Shown: positions 23,134 to 32,871, counted from the stretch's first letter. The stretch is DNA of 64,000 bases from Eubacterium sp. (GCA_017477505.1 JAFUVQ010000044.1:1-64000), one strand, 5' to 3'. Notes: generated by a model not told the origin, from the sequence alone. A program made the numbers and translations.

Positions 23134-23733
23134 ATGAAAGGTAAAAGCATTTACTTCACCAGACATGGTGAGACATTTTGGAATGTTGCGAACAAAATCT
23201 GTGGGGCAACGGATATCGGGCTTACCGGGAAGGGGCATGAGCAGGCTGAGGAGCTCGGCAGGATGATCAAAGGGAGGATTGACAGTGGAGAGATTGTTAT
23301 CGACGAGATTATAGCTTCTCCGCTTTCCAGGGCTTATGATACGGCTAAGCATATAGCTGATATGACGGGGCTGCCGCTCCGGGCGGATGAGAGGCTGACT
23401 GAACAGAACTTCGGAAAGTACGAGGGAACGCCGCGTAACGGAGAAGTGTTCCGGCAGGATAAGAGGAATTTCATACAGTCATACGATGGCGGTGAGTCGA
23501 TGTTCCGACTTGCCCAGCGCATCTACAACCTGCTGGATGACCTTTCAAAAGATGACAGGATTTATCTTCTGGTAGCCCACAACGGCATCGCAAGATGCGT
23601 AAATTCTTACTTTTTTGATATGACAAATGAGGAGTATGGCGACTTCGGTATCAAAAACTGCGAGCTGAGAGAATTTTCCGTTGAGTGCCAAAGTAAATGC
23701 AATCGGGACAAAATCCTGAAAATGCCAGATTAA
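23134..23733 (+). CDS. Histidine phosphatase family protein (phosphoglycerate-mutase-like)
   Basis: 199 residues. The catalytic RHG motif is near the start (YFTRHGETFWN, His11) with the companion Glu/His positions in IIASPLSRAYDTAKHIA and LLVAHNGIARCVNSYF. The family includes cofactor-dependent phosphoglycerate mutase, alpha-ribazole phosphatase (CobC) and broad phosphatases. The small size argues for a phosphatase rather than GpmA; the substrate is unknown. The ATG is preceded by a weak GGAG site. It is flanked by mobile-element debris upstream and the IS30 island downstream. Part of its C-terminal tail (SKCNRDKILKMPD) looks non-conserved. Confidence 0.85.
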   Translation: MKGKSIYFTRHGETFWNVANKICGATDIGLTGKGHEQAEELGRMIKGRIDSGEIVIDEIIASPLSRAYDTAKHIADMTGLPLRADERLTEQNFGKYEGTPRNGEVFRQDKRNFIQSYDGGESMFRLAQRIYNLLDDLSKDDRIYLLVAHNGIARCVNSYFFDMTNEEYGDFGIKNCELREFSVECQSKCNRDKILKMPD

Positions 23734-23828
23734 ATGCCACTCTACGAGAGGTTTTCAGGGTTAAAAATAAAGGTCACAGACCTTAAAAAGTCCTTGAAAT
23801 CTCTGTATTTCGTACATGAAAACATGAC

Positions 23829-23878
23829 AAGAAGGCAGATTTGCTTATACTCGACAGAGTAAATGCAACTGCCTTCTT
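23829..23878 (+). terminator. Stem-loop with embedded 25-bp repeat
   Basis: AAGAAGGCAG (23829-23838) pairs with CTGCCTTCTT (23869-23878), followed by TATCTTTATT. The loop contains a motif (ATACTCGACAGAGTAAATGC, continuing AACTG) that recurs almost exactly at 27034-27058. It may terminate transcripts from the phosphatase gene. Confidence 0.5.
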
Positions 23879-23908
23879 TATCTTTATTGTGGCGTTTACC
23901 TCGGCAAA

Positions 23909-25294
23909 TTACTTTTTCTTCTTCAGGAGATCGGGCTTTAGATTTATCTCGTCAGCCTTTATCCTGGTAAGCCCTAGCTTATTAAGTACGTCTTCCCCAA
24001 AGTAGAGCTTCGCTACTTCATAAGGTGTACATCCACAGTATTTAGGTCTGCTGAGGCTGTTTATATGGCTCATCATAAGGTCTATGTCTTCCTGAATAAG
24101 ATTATCCATTGAGGTTCCTTTGGGTATCACATATCTTATAAATTCATGGTTCTTCTCACATTCTGCTTTTTGATAAGAAGAGTATGGATCACAGTAATAG
24201 ATACTTGTACGCTTTTCACCATGTATAGATGATTCAAGAAATACCGGATCAGCGAACTCTACTCCATTATCTGTCTTGATGATAAAAAATAACTTTCTGA
24301 ACGTATCCAGACCGAGCAATTCTTCAAGATAATCAAATACTTCCCCTACAGCCTCTTCAGTATGCCTGTCAAGAAGGAAGGCAAGCTGAAGGCTGCTGTT
24401 TACGAAATACAGAGTAAGAAGGGATTTCCTGGATTCCTGACATCCCATGACTGTATCCATTTCTACAATCTGACAGGCAAGCTCCGGATTATCTGCTATG
24501 AGGTTACGGAGGTCGTCATATGTTCTCCCTATCTTGGCCTTACGTACTTCTTTAAGCTCCTTAGAAGAGCTGTTATTACTGTAACGCTTCTTGTATCTTA
24601 CCCTTCTCGGAAGGTCTATGTTCTTTGCTTCAAACATTCCCATATCGAGATATCTATAGATAGAACGCTGGCTGCATGGCATGGAATCCTTATTGTTAGT
24701 ATAAATATGGAACAATGGCTGCCCTTTCTTAAGAAGAGGGCTTATAAGTTCATCTAACTTCTTGTGCTCATCTATGGTTAGATTTACACCTGAACGGCTT
24801 TCAACAAGCCTTTCCTTATACTTTCCATCTGCTGTTGTTGCTTTGTAAAACTGCTTAACCTTTTTACACCTCCTGGTATTAGGACATCCATTACATACAT
24901 ACGGAGCTGAATTAAGTCTCTTATAACAGTCGTTAGGCTCAAACTTCTCGCATATACGATTACAACGGTTGCATGAGGCACATCTCTTTATAGAACTACA
25001 GGTAGATTCAGGACAGAGTTTTGTTATTTTACATCCCGATTGATGTTTGCAGTAGTTAGTAGGACAATCAAGACCTCTGCCAAAGGTTAATCTTTCCTTT
25101 GGCGCGGCCTTCTCAAGCCTGCTCCTGACTTCTCTTGAGATGGTTGATGGGGATTTTTGGAGATGACTGGCTATTGTTTTGAAATCATCCCCGGCATCGA
25201 GAGACTTCTCGATAAAGATGCGGTCATCAAGGGTGAGATGTTTATTGTTCCCCTTAACGGTCTCATTTGGTGGTTTCTTTGTCTTTTTACTCAT
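23909..25294 (-). mobile_element. IS30-family transposase
   Basis: 461 residues read on the - strand from the ATG at 25294, which follows GAGGAGGGC. The N terminus has the IS30 helix-turn-helix (LTLDDRIFIEKSLDAGDDFKTIASHL, SPSTISREVRSR), followed by a Cys-rich zinc-binding segment (CPTNYCKHQSGC, CNRCNRIC, CNGCPNTRRC). The DDE catalytic core includes EMDTVMG, IKTDNGVEF and YQKAECEKNHEFIR. It is intact, so it could be active. Flanking terminal inverted repeats could not be defined with confidence: left GCGTTTACC and right GGTAAACTCAACGC share only a short match. Nearby hairpins (25388-25406, 25416-25462) may insulate it. Confidence 0.85.
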
Positions 25295-25415
25295 AATAAA
25301 AAGCCCTCCTCTTTGATTATTTTTGACATCAACGAAGAAAGCCTTGATTTTGACCTTTATTTTTGGTAAACTCAACGCAGATAGGACTTAAGGAAGACTT
25401 CCTTAGTTGATGTGA

Positions 25416-25462
25416 TAGTACCAGTGAGATCGCCAAATCTTTAGCACTGGTGCTATTTTTTT
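25416..25462 (+). terminator. Rho-independent terminator downstream of a perfect palindrome
   Basis: TAGTACCAGTG pairs with CACTGGTGCTA and is followed by seven Ts. Just upstream (25388-25406) is TAAGGAAG-A-CTTCCTTA. They lie between the transposase promoter side and the XRE gene and would stop rightward transcription entering the XRE gene. Confidence 0.7.
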
Positions 25463-25580
25463 GCCCTATTATAGCGGATTTATGATACCATTTGAAGAGT
25501 CGTAAAGACTTTTCGGCAGATGTATTATAAAAGGTTACATATATAACCTGTATTGTTAAGAATGTATAAGGAAGTAAAAA

Positions 25581-26105
25581 ATGTATTTCAGCAAAAAACT
25601 ATCTTTTAAAGAAAAACAACATATAGGGCGTACAAGAATAGGTAAGCGGTTAAGAAATCTGCGTAGAAAACATAATGAAAAGCAAAAAGAGGTAGCCGAA
25701 CTTATCGGTGTATCACGGTCACAGATAACACGGATAGAAAATGGCAGTGCTGATTTAAAAGGCAGTGTAATCCCTATTCTGGCAGATAAATATGGAACAT
25801 ACGCAGAAACCTTTTTCACTGAGAACGGTTCGGTTCCTTGTGATATGCTGGCTAGATTGCTCAATTCTGTTTCCCTCTCATGTGATGATGATGCAGCACG
25901 GGAATATCTCGAAGAAATGGTTGACCGAGTTATTACTCAGGGTAGATCAGAAGAGCTATTGCTTATGTTTTATACATCTATTAGGACTTGTTATAATTAT
26001 AAAAACCCGTTAGAGCACATATCAGAGGAAATGTCGAAAATAGATAAGGTTTATTCATCTAAGGAACTGGAAATGTATGTAAATAACTGGAAAATTGAAC
26101 ATTGA
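25581..26105 (+). CDS. XRE-family helix-turn-helix regulator
   Basis: 174 residues. Residues ~18-78 are a Cro/CI-type HTH: RIGKRLRNLRRKHNEKQKEVAELIGVSRSQITRIENGSADLKG. The C-terminal ~100 residues (LARLLNSVSLSCDDDAAREYLEEMV..., LLLMFYTSIRTCYNYKN) are helical, with no recognised ligand domain. GAAGG-type sequence precedes the ATG. It sits inside the IS30/toxin-antitoxin island and may regulate mobile or defence genes nearby. It is not clearly paired with a partner gene. Confidence 0.85.
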   Translation: MYFSKKLSFKEKQHIGRTRIGKRLRNLRRKHNEKQKEVAELIGVSRSQITRIENGSADLKGSVIPILADKYGTYAETFFTENGSVPCDMLARLLNSVSLSCDDDAAREYLEEMVDRVITQGRSEELLLMFYTSIRTCYNYKNPLEHISEEMSKIDKVYSSKELEMYVNNWKIEH

Positions 26106-26136
26106 TTTCTTTTCCGTATAAACGGACATAATTATT

Positions 26137-26434
26137 ATGAGTACCGCAAACAAGATGAAAAGAAATGGTGAAATATGGTTATATTTGCTTGATTTTAAAT
26201 ATAGGAGCATTATAATAAGGGTAAGAGATTTAATTTCCCCATAGGAGGAATATAAAAGCCTTAGAGAAGGCTTTTAAGGAGGAAACTAAGGAACTAAATA
26301 GGCTTTGTGCCTACACGATTCTTTATTACGTAGGTACGAAGCAGGAAGAGACAATCAGTCTCTATCCTTTCTTTATACCTGCTTTATATATAGTTATTCG
26401 TAGATATAGTAGAAAGGTAGAAGAAAGGAGATGA
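26137..26434 (+). other. Gap of ~300 bp holding two short open frames without good start signals
   Basis: A 35-codon frame (ATG 26137 to TAG 26242-26244, KMKRNGEIWLYLLDFK) is followed in another frame by 60 stop-free codons ending TGA 26432-26434. These have amphipathic and hydrophobic character (EKAFKEETKELNRL, ISLYPFFIPALYIVIRRYS) but no ATG, GTG or TTG. AGGAGG (26243-26248) lies three bases before an ATA at 26252. The two frames could be one frameshifted gene or a small protein whose start was lost. Several small hairpins also occur (AGCCTTAGAGAAGGCT; AAGCAGG...CCTGCTT). Confidence 0.3.
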
Positions 26435-26441
26435 ATAACTT

Positions 26442-26705
26442 ATGGAGATACGTTATTCAAAGGATTCCCAAAAAGTATTAAAGGGAATGAATCCCCAGTT
26501 AAAAGCGAGGATTCGAGTTGCCATAAACAAGCTCACATTAAGTCCTCCAGAAGGAGATATAAAGCCTATGAAGGGGACTATTTATGAGGGATGTTATCGA
26601 GTTAGAGTAGGTCAATATCGGATTATATACAGGTATGATGTCGAAAACACCATAGAAATACTGTATATTATCAAAATAGGACCTCGTGGCGACATATATA
26701 AATAG
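26442..26705 (+). CDS. RelE/ParE-family toxin
   Basis: 87 residues, matching RelE/StbE: MEIRYSKDSQKVLKGMNPQL, then LTLSPPEGDIKPMKGTIYEGCYRVRVGQYRIIYRYD and a final strand IEILYIIKIGPRGDIYK. The basic and Tyr residues (RVRVGQYRIIYRY) fit the catalytic surface of ribosome-dependent mRNA interferases. AAAGGAG is upstream. The toxin gene comes before its partner, the reverse of the classical relBE order but common in HigBA-like or RelE/phage-type modules. The small 60-codon frame ends 7 bp upstream. Confidence 0.88.
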   Translation: MEIRYSKDSQKVLKGMNPQLKARIRVAINKLTLSPPEGDIKPMKGTIYEGCYRVRVGQYRIIYRYDVENTIEILYIIKIGPRGDIYK

Positions 26706-26718
26706 GAGGTGAGGTAAA

Positions 26719-26928
26719 ATGACTAATACAAGAGCTGAAACCATATCATTATTGGAAATGCTTCCAGAAGATGATATTAGTTTAATAAATATCATGATAA
26801 AAAAACTAATAAAGGCATGGGATCCAGACTTCACAAAACTCACACCTACTGAAGCTACGGAACTAGAAAAGATAATAGCTGAAATGGATGCCGGCGAATA
26901 TGTAACCGATGACGACATTGAATGGTAA
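26719..26928 (+). CDS. Cognate antitoxin of the RelE-type toxin
   Basis: 69 residues with AGGAGGTG just before the ATG, 13 bp after the toxin gene. The helical N terminus (TRAETISLLEMLPEDDISLINIMIKKLIKAW) and acidic tail (LEKIIAEMDAGEYVTDDDIEW) match short RelB-like antitoxins whose C terminus wraps the toxin. No obvious DNA-binding fold is visible in the first 20 residues, so autoregulation by this protein is uncertain. A terminator follows immediately, so the pair is a compact two-gene module. Confidence 0.8.
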   Translation: MTNTRAETISLLEMLPEDDISLINIMIKKLIKAWDPDFTKLTPTEATELEKIIAEMDAGEYVTDDDIEW

Positions 26929-26934
26929 ACAATT

Positions 26935-26974
26935 AAGGGAAGTTGTATTTTTGAAATACTATTTCCCTTTTTTT
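26935..26974 (+). terminator. Rho-independent terminator of the toxin-antitoxin module
   Basis: AAGGGAA..GTATTT pairs with AAATAC..TTTCCCTT and is followed by seven Ts, directly after the antitoxin gene. Confidence 0.85.
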
Positions 26975-27046
26975 GTGGAGAGATTTATTTATGTTAGAAT
27001 TGCCATATTAAATGCAATTATAAGAATAACAGCATACTTGCGAGAC

Positions 27047-27079
27047 TAAATGCAACTGAGCCGCTTTCAGTTGCATTTA
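27047..27079. repeat. Perfect 12-bp inverted repeat upstream of dnaG
   Basis: TAAATGCAACTG (27047-27058) and CAGTTGCATTTA (27068-27079) flank a 9-base spacer. The left arm with the preceding ATACTTGCGAGAC repeats the 23848-23872 element. It could be a terminator, an operator or an island boundary. Confidence 0.6.
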
Positions 27080-27186
27080 CTTTATCAAATAACAAAGAGA
27101 ATTTTCATTCAATCAAAAAAAATAGTTTTTTCATTCCAGGAAGTATAATGTAATTGTGAGGACTTTATTAGAAGAGGCATACGGAC

Positions 27187-28950
27187 ATGTACTATCCTGA
27201 CGAAATTATTGAAGAAATCAGGTCTAAAGTGAATATTGTCGATATTATAGGGGAACGTGTCGGTCTTAAGAGAAAGGGCAGGGAGTATTGGTGCAACTGC
27301 CCTTTCCATAACGAGAAAACCCCTTCTTTTCATGTCCTGCCCGACCGTCAGATGTATCACTGCTTCGGTTGTCATGCAGGGGGAAATGTATATACTTTCC
27401 TTATGCAGTATGAGAATTACTCTTTCAACGAGGCGGTAAAGTATCTGGCAGAGAGGACGGGTGTGAGTCTTCCGGAAGGTAAATATAACGGAGAAGATTC
27501 CGGTCTCAGAGATAAAAAATACAGACTTTATGAAGTAAATAAAACGGCGGCGGCCTTCTATCATTACATTTTAACCAAAACCCAGCAGGGGGAACTTGGA
27601 AGAGAGTATTTTGAAGGAAGAGGCCTTTCAGCTGAAACCATGGGAAAGTTTGCGCTGGGTTACGCAAGCCAGGGCGGAAATATACTCTATAACTATCTGA
27701 AGGGTAAGGGCTTTGATGATCAGACCATGATGGATGCGGGGCTCATAAGCTTCAGTGAGAAGTACGGTATCAAGGATTTCTTCTGGAACAGAGTCATCAT
27801 TCCCATTGTCGATAAGAATAATAAGGTCATAGGCTTTGGCGGCAGAGTCATGGGCGATGCACTGCCAAAGTATATAAATACAAAAGAAACGGAAATATAT
27901 GAGAAACGTCATAATCTTTTTGCACTTAATCTGGCAAGAAGATCGAGGCGGAACGGTTTTATACTTTGTGAGGGCTACATGGATGTCATTTCCATGCATC
28001 AGGCGGGATTTGACAATGCAGTGGCTTCCCTGGGAACGGCATTTACCGAGGATCAGGCGAACCTCCTGAAAAGATTTACCGATATTGCATATCTGGCCTA
28101 TGACAGTGACGGGGCGGGAACCATGGCAACTCTGAAGGCTATCGCAATCCTGAGGGAATACGGTATAACCCAGAGAGTCATCGATATGAAACCGTACAAG
28201 GATCCCGACGAGTTCATCAAGGGACTCGGCAGCGATGCATTTGAAGAAAGAATAAGAAATGCAATTCCGGGAAGGATGTTTGAGATAGATTCAATAGCAA
28301 AGGAGAAGAATCTGAACGATCCTGAAGAAAAGACCGCAGTGATGCACTCCATAGGAAGAGTCATCGCCGGTATAGATGACAGCGCAAAGAGAATTAATTA
28401 TCTTGAGACTGTCTGCCGCAAATATAATTTCGATACAGATGCCATGAGGAGTGTGATCTCCAGATATTACGGTTCCGTGCGGGATGCTGAGGCTTATAAG
28501 GAACGTGAGATGGAACTCCGCCGCGAACATAAGAAGCAGGACGCGGGAGATATACCTGAATATGAGGCTATGCTGCTCACATGGTTTATAGATGATAAAA
28601 CACTTCTGGATAAACTTGAAATCGAAGAAAAGGATTTCACTGAAGGACTCTGCAGAGTTGCATTTCATGAAATGAAAGAGCAGTACGAGCAGACGGGAGA
28701 GATTAACCCTGCTGCCATAGTCGACCGGTATACCGAGGTCGAGGACCAGCAGAAGATGGCAAAGGTACTGAATACCGTACCGAAATTTGAATCAGATGAC
28801 AAAAAAAGTCATATGATAACCGATGTAATTAAAAAGATTAAGCTCGCCAGAATAGAAGATGAAATGAAAAAAGTCACGGACAATGAACAGCTTCTTAAAC
28901 TGATGGATGAGCTTAAAAAATATAAAAACTTTACTTTTAGTAATCTATGA
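27187..28950 (+). CDS. dnaG: DNA primase
   Basis: 587 residues. The N-terminal CHC2 zinc site is intact ([11 protein letters not shown] with Cys38 and His41, [10 protein letters not shown] with Cys59 and Cys62). The TOPRIM core follows: [18 protein letters not shown], then [16 protein letters not shown]. The C-terminal part is less conserved and would contact the replicative helicase. It makes RNA primers for lagging-strand synthesis. The order dnaG-rpoD-trmK is standard in Firmicutes. The next gene starts 14 bp after its stop. The ATG has only a weak AGAGG site upstream. Confidence 0.96.
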   Translation: MYYPDEIIEEIRSKVNIVDIIGERVGLKRKGREYWCNCPFHNEKTPSFHVLPDRQMYHCFGCHAGGNVYTFLMQYENYSFNEAVKYLAERTGVSLPEGKYNGEDSGLRDKKYRLYEVNKTAAAFYHYILTKTQQGELGREYFEGRGLSAETMGKFALGYASQGGNILYNYLKGKGFDDQTMMDAGLISFSEKYGIKDFFWNRVIIPIVDKNNKVIGFGGRVMGDALPKYINTKETEIYEKRHNLFALNLARRSRRNGFILCEGYMDVISMHQAGFDNAVASLGTAFTEDQANLLKRFTDIAYLAYDSDGAGTMATLKAIAILREYGITQRVIDMKPYKDPDEFIKGLGSDAFEERIRNAIPGRMFEIDSIAKEKNLNDPEEKTAVMHSIGRVIAGIDDSAKRINYLETVCRKYNFDTDAMRSVISRYYGSVRDAEAYKEREMELRREHKKQDAGDIPEYEAMLLTWFIDDKTLLDKLEIEEKDFTEGLCRVAFHEMKEQYEQTGEINPAAIVDRYTEVEDQQKMAKVLNTVPKFESDDKKSHMITDVIKKIKLARIEDEMKKVTDNEQLLKLMDELKKYKNFTFSNL

Positions 28951-28964
28951 AAAGGAGTAACAAG

Positions 28965-30224
28965 ATGGCAAAGAGTAAGAAGACAGCTGCAGAGGAAGAA
29001 TCAAAGGCAGTGGATATGACCATTGATCCGAAGGTTCATGAGACCATGGAGGAAATCTTCGATGATGAGGACGGTCTTGAGAAACCGGAACTTACACCTG
29101 AAGATGAAGCGCTTCTCCTTAAGAAACTTGACAATCTGGTTTCAATGGCGAAGAAGAAGAGGAACGTTATAGAAGATGACGATATCATCAAAGAATTTAA
29201 AGATGCAAGCCACCTTCTTACACCTGACATCATGGCCAGGATACTTGACTATCTTGAGAAGAAGAAGGTAGACGTTCTTACTATCACAGAAGACGATGAT
29301 GATCTGGAACCGGACGACGATATACTGCCGGATATAGATGAAGAGGATATCGATATAGAGAAGATAGACCTCACTCTTCCGGATGGAATAAGCATTGACG
29401 ATCCGGTCAGGATGTACCTCAAGGAGATAGGTAAGGTACCGCTTCTCTCTGCAGACGAAGAGATAGAACTGGCACAGAGAATGGAGGAAGGCGATGAATA
29501 CGCCAAGAAGAAGCTGGCAGAGGCCAACCTCAGACTGGTTGTAAGTATCGCAAAGAAATATGTGGGCAGGGGAATGCTTTTCCTTGACCTTATACAGGAA
29601 GGTAACCTCGGACTTATCAAGGCCGTTGAGAAGTTCGATTATCGTAAGGGATATAAGTTCAGTACATATGCTACATGGTGGATCAGACAGGCTATTACAA
29701 GAGCCATAGCCGATCAGGCCAGAACCATAAGAATTCCTGTTCATATGGTTGAGACCATCAACAAGCTGAAGAGAGTCCAGAGACAGCTCGTACAGGATCT
29801 GGGACGTGATCCGAGCCCGGAAGAGATTGCCGACAATATGGACATTCCTGTTGAGAGAGTAAGAGAAATCCTTAAGATTTCACAGGAGCCTGTATCACTT
29901 GAAACACCTATCGGTGAGGAAGAGGATTCACATCTTGGAGATTTCATTCAGGATGAAAATGTGCCGGTTCCTGCCGAAGCAGCAGCATTTACACTTCTTA
30001 AAGAACAGCTTTATGAAGTGCTCACGACACTTACCGACAGAGAACAGATGGTACTCCGTCTTCGTTTCGGACTTGATGACGGAAGAGGCAGAACTCTTGA
30101 AGAAGTAGGTAAGGAGTTCAATGTAACGAGAGAGCGTATAAGACAGATAGAAGCAAAAGCACTGCGTAAGCTGAGGCATCCGAACAGAAGCCGCAAGCTT
30201 AAGGAATTCTTGGAAACAAACTGA
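28965..30224 (+). CDS. rpoD: RNA polymerase primary sigma factor (sigma 70/sigma A)
   Basis: About 419 residues. An acidic region 1.1 ([12 protein letters not shown]..., [17 protein letters not shown]) is followed by regions 1.2-2 ([25 protein letters not shown]), 2.3-2.4 ([20 protein letters not shown]), 3 and 4.2 ([29 protein letters not shown]). It confers housekeeping promoter recognition. The start at 28965 is used because AAAGGAGTAACAAG precedes it; the ATG at 28947 overlaps dnaG. The acidic N-terminal stretch is long, which is normal for Clostridia. Confidence 0.97.
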   Translation: MAKSKKTAAEEESKAVDMTIDPKVHETMEEIFDDEDGLEKPELTPEDEALLLKKLDNLVSMAKKKRNVIEDDDIIKEFKDASHLLTPDIMARILDYLEKKKVDVLTITEDDDDLEPDDDILPDIDEEDIDIEKIDLTLPDGISIDDPVRMYLKEIGKVPLLSADEEIELAQRMEEGDEYAKKKLAEANLRLVVSIAKKYVGRGMLFLDLIQEGNLGLIKAVEKFDYRKGYKFSTYATWWIRQAITRAIADQARTIRIPVHMVETINKLKRVQRQLVQDLGRDPSPEEIADNMDIPVERVREILKISQEPVSLETPIGEEEDSHLGDFIQDENVPVPAEAAAFTLLKEQLYEVLTTLTDREQMVLRLRFGLDDGRGRTLEEVGKEFNVTRERIRQIEAKALRKLRHPNRSRKLKEFLETN

Positions 30225-31006
30225 TGAGAAATATAGCTGATAAAATGTCCGAAAGGATGAAAGCTATAGCCGGGCTTGTTACTAAAGGTAAGAAAGTTGC
30301 TGATATAGGCTGCGATCATGCCTATATCAGCATTTTTCTTATAGAGAAATGTATAGCAGACCGTGTTATAGCCGCCGATATACGTAAAGGACCGCTGGAA
30401 ATAGCCGGGACGAACATCCGCCAGTATTTTGAATCCCGATATGATGATGAATACATCCGAAAGGCGTATTTAGATGGAACGAAGATAGAAACACGTTTAT
30501 CTAACGGTTTCGAAAAGATACTTCCGGGGGAGACGGATGCGGCCGTGATAGCCGGAATGGGAGGACTCCTCATAGTTGACATTCTGAAGCATGGAGAGCG
30601 CCTTTTTGATGAAGGCTATGAACTGGTGCTTTCACCACAGAGTGAAATATATGAAGTACGTAAGTATCTCCTGGAAAACGGTTTTTTGATAATAGCCGAG
30701 AAGATGCTCCGTGAAGAAGGGAAGTATTATAATATCATTAAGGCTGTGAAATGTCCGGAAAAGGCGAGCCTTCAGAATATGAGTAAAGACTGCTCTGAGG
30801 CGGAACTCACCTATGGAAAGCTTCTGATCGAGGCAAAAGATCCGGTATTATATGAGAAACTGTCGGCAGAGCTGGAAACGAATATGAAACTTGTCAGAAC
30901 GCTGGAAGGTATTGAAGGGGAAGGCGCACAAAAGAGACGCACCGAGCTGATGAACGGTATTGAAATGATCAAAAGTGTATATGAGAAGATTCGGCATGAT
31001 TCATAA
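30224..31006 (+). CDS. trmK: tRNA (adenine(22)-N(1))-methyltransferase
   Basis: 260 residues. The SAM-binding fold is of the TrmK class: KKVADIGCDHAYISIFLIEK (motif I), VIAADIRKGPLEIA, DAAVIAGMGGLLIVDIL, and LVLSPQSEIYEVRKYLLENGF. It methylates A22 of tRNA. Its gene follows rpoD in many Firmicutes; here the ATG overlaps the rpoD stop by one base. The last codons lie inside a 35-bp tandem repeat, so the C terminus (IRHDS) may be evolving by repeat expansion. Confidence 0.92.
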   Translation: MRNIADKMSERMKAIAGLVTKGKKVADIGCDHAYISIFLIEKCIADRVIAADIRKGPLEIAGTNIRQYFESRYDDEYIRKAYLDGTKIETRLSNGFEKILPGETDAAVIAGMGGLLIVDILKHGERLFDEGYELVLSPQSEIYEVRKYLLENGFLIIAEKMLREEGKYYNIIKAVKCPEKASLQNMSKDCSEAELTYGKLLIEAKDPVLYEKLSAELETNMKLVRTLEGIEGEGAQKRRTELMNGIEMIKSVYEKIRHDS

Positions 31007-31089
31007 AGGAAGTATACGGGAAGATGCAGCATGATTCATAAAGAAAGTATACGGGAAAATGCATCATGATTTATAATGGGTACTATACT
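30977..31089 (+). repeat. 35-bp tandem repeat spanning the trmK 3' end
   Basis: Unit ATGATTCATAAAGGAAGTAT plus ACGGGAAGATGCAGC occurs at 30996-31030 and 31031-31065, with a decayed third copy from 31066. A partial copy (GTATATGAGAAGATTCGGC) precedes it inside trmK. The first copy carries the trmK stop codon. TATACT at 31084 in the last portion may serve as a -10 element for the next gene. Confidence 0.8.
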
Positions 31090-31109
31090 CATTAAGGAGG
31101 GGTTAGCAA

Positions 31110-32774
31110 ATGAGTGATATAAGAATAAAAATCGGGGATACATATAAATTCATTCAGAGAGGAAGCAGGATCGGTGAGCTTTTTGAAGTACCGGCATATG
31201 GCGAGATGACAAAGGATACTCCGGTTGCTGCCCTTGTATTTGATAAACTGAAGGAACTGAATCATAAGCTCAAGGGAAATGCCACTATAACTCCTGTAAC
31301 GGTAAACAGCGTTATTGGATTTGATATGTATAAGAGAAGTCTGCTGCTTCTTCTGTTCAAGGCATTTCATGATGTGCTGGGCGAAGTTGAATATACTACG
31401 AATATCAGATATTCCCTTGGAAGCGGGTATTTCGGAACAGTAAGCGGTAAAGACGTTGAACTTGATGAAGAACTTATAGAAAAGGTTAAAGCCAGAATGA
31501 CGGAGATAGTGAAGGCTGATCTCCCTATCACGAAGAAAACCATGCAGAGCAGTGCCGCAAAGATTTATTTTGAAATGAGGGACCTGCCTCTCAAAGCAGA
31601 ACTGCTGAAGTTCAGAAGAGTATCTACCATAAATGTATATGGAATAGAAGACCATATTGACTATTTCTATGGGTACATGGTACCGTCGACAGGTTTTCTT
31701 CAGAAGTTTGATCTGATAAAACTTGATGATGGCTTTGTACTCGTAATTCCGGTCAGAAAGACATTTGATATTGATTTCAAATACCAGGCACCGAAGAAAC
31801 TCTATACTGTTTTCCGTGAATCCGAGACCTGGGCGGAGATGCAGGGCATCACTAGCGTAAGTGAACTGAACAATCTTATAGTGGACAGCAACCAGAATTA
31901 CCTTGTCCTCGTTCAGGAAGCTATCATGGAGAAGCAGATAGCAAATATTGCAGAAAAGATCATCGAGGACGGCAAGAAGATAGCTCTTATCGCAGGACCA
32001 TCCTCATCGGGAAAAACTACATTTTCAAGAAGACTATCCATAGAACTTAAGGCGCATGGTTACACACCGCATCCTGTATCACTGGATAATTATTTCCTTG
32101 AGAGAAATGAGACGCCGAAGGATGAGAACGGCAATTATGACTTTGAGTCTCTTGCCGCCATGGACTTAAAACTTTTTAATTCACAAATGGAAAGCCTGCT
32201 GGCCGGTGAAACCGTGGAGATGCCGCGGTTCGACTTCACTGTGGGAGAGAAGAAATATAAGGGAGACTTCCTTACCCTTAAGGAAGGAGATGTACTTGTA
32301 GCTGAAGGCATTCATGCCCTGAATCCGCGTATGACAGAGAGCCTTCCGGATGCCAGCAAGTTTAAGATATATATCAGTGCGCTTACCCAGCTTAACATTG
32401 ATGAACATAACAGAATATCTACCACGGACGGCCGTCTTCTCAGACGTATAGTTCGTGATAACAGAACAAGAGGCAATGATGCTCAGCGGACCATCAGTAT
32501 GTGGGAGTCAGTCCGTCATGGTGAGGAGAATAATATCTTCCCGTTCCAGGAAGAGGCTGACGTAATGTTCAATTCTTCACTCATCTATGAACTTGCAGCC
32601 ATTAAGCAGTACGCAGAGCCGCTTCTCTTCAAAGTTCCGGAGGATTCACGCGAGTACTATGAGGCTAAACGACTTCTTAAGTTTCTGGATTATTTCCTTG
32701 GTATGGATGTGTCACTGGTTCCTCAGAACTCGATCCTCAGGGAATTCATAGGCGGCGGATGTTTTGATGTATAA
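31110..32774 (+). CDS. Nucleoside (uridine) kinase-like protein with N-terminal TGS/SAD-like domains
   Basis: 554 residues. Residues ~1-220 resemble TGS plus a threonyl-tRNA-synthetase second-additional-domain-like fold. Residues ~275-540 form a P-loop phosphoribulokinase/uridine kinase domain: IALIAGPSSSGKTTFSRRL, then HPVSLDNYFLERNETPKDENG, GDVLVAEGIHALNP, ISALTQLNIDEHNRIS and RIVRDNRTRGNDAQRT. Such fused proteins are common in Firmicutes and are annotated as nucleoside kinase; the role of the tRNA-synthetase-like half is unclear. AAGGAGGGG is upstream. The tandem repeats lie immediately upstream. Confidence 0.88.
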   Translation: MSDIRIKIGDTYKFIQRGSRIGELFEVPAYGEMTKDTPVAALVFDKLKELNHKLKGNATITPVTVNSVIGFDMYKRSLLLLLFKAFHDVLGEVEYTTNIRYSLGSGYFGTVSGKDVELDEELIEKVKARMTEIVKADLPITKKTMQSSAAKIYFEMRDLPLKAELLKFRRVSTINVYGIEDHIDYFYGYMVPSTGFLQKFDLIKLDDGFVLVIPVRKTFDIDFKYQAPKKLYTVFRESETWAEMQGITSVSELNNLIVDSNQNYLVLVQEAIMEKQIANIAEKIIEDGKKIALIAGPSSSGKTTFSRRLSIELKAHGYTPHPVSLDNYFLERNETPKDENGNYDFESLAAMDLKLFNSQMESLLAGETVEMPRFDFTVGEKKYKGDFLTLKEGDVLVAEGIHALNPRMTESLPDASKFKIYISALTQLNIDEHNRISTTDGRLLRRIVRDNRTRGNDAQRTISMWESVRHGEENNIFPFQEEADVMFNSSLIYELAAIKQYAEPLLFKVPEDSREYYEAKRLLKFLDYFLGMDVSLVPQNSILREFIGGGCFDV

Positions 32775-32871
32775 AACTCTTTTAATAGTTTTAATAAAAG
32801 CTTAAACGGAAAGAATAAAGGGACTATGATAGAATGGTTCATGGAATCAGGAAGAATTCCGGGCATAAAAA

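Noticed and set aside
27187-28950. Antisense frames inside dnaG, rpoD and the other long genes
   Set aside because: They shadow strong conserved genes and have no supporting motifs or ribosome binding sites.
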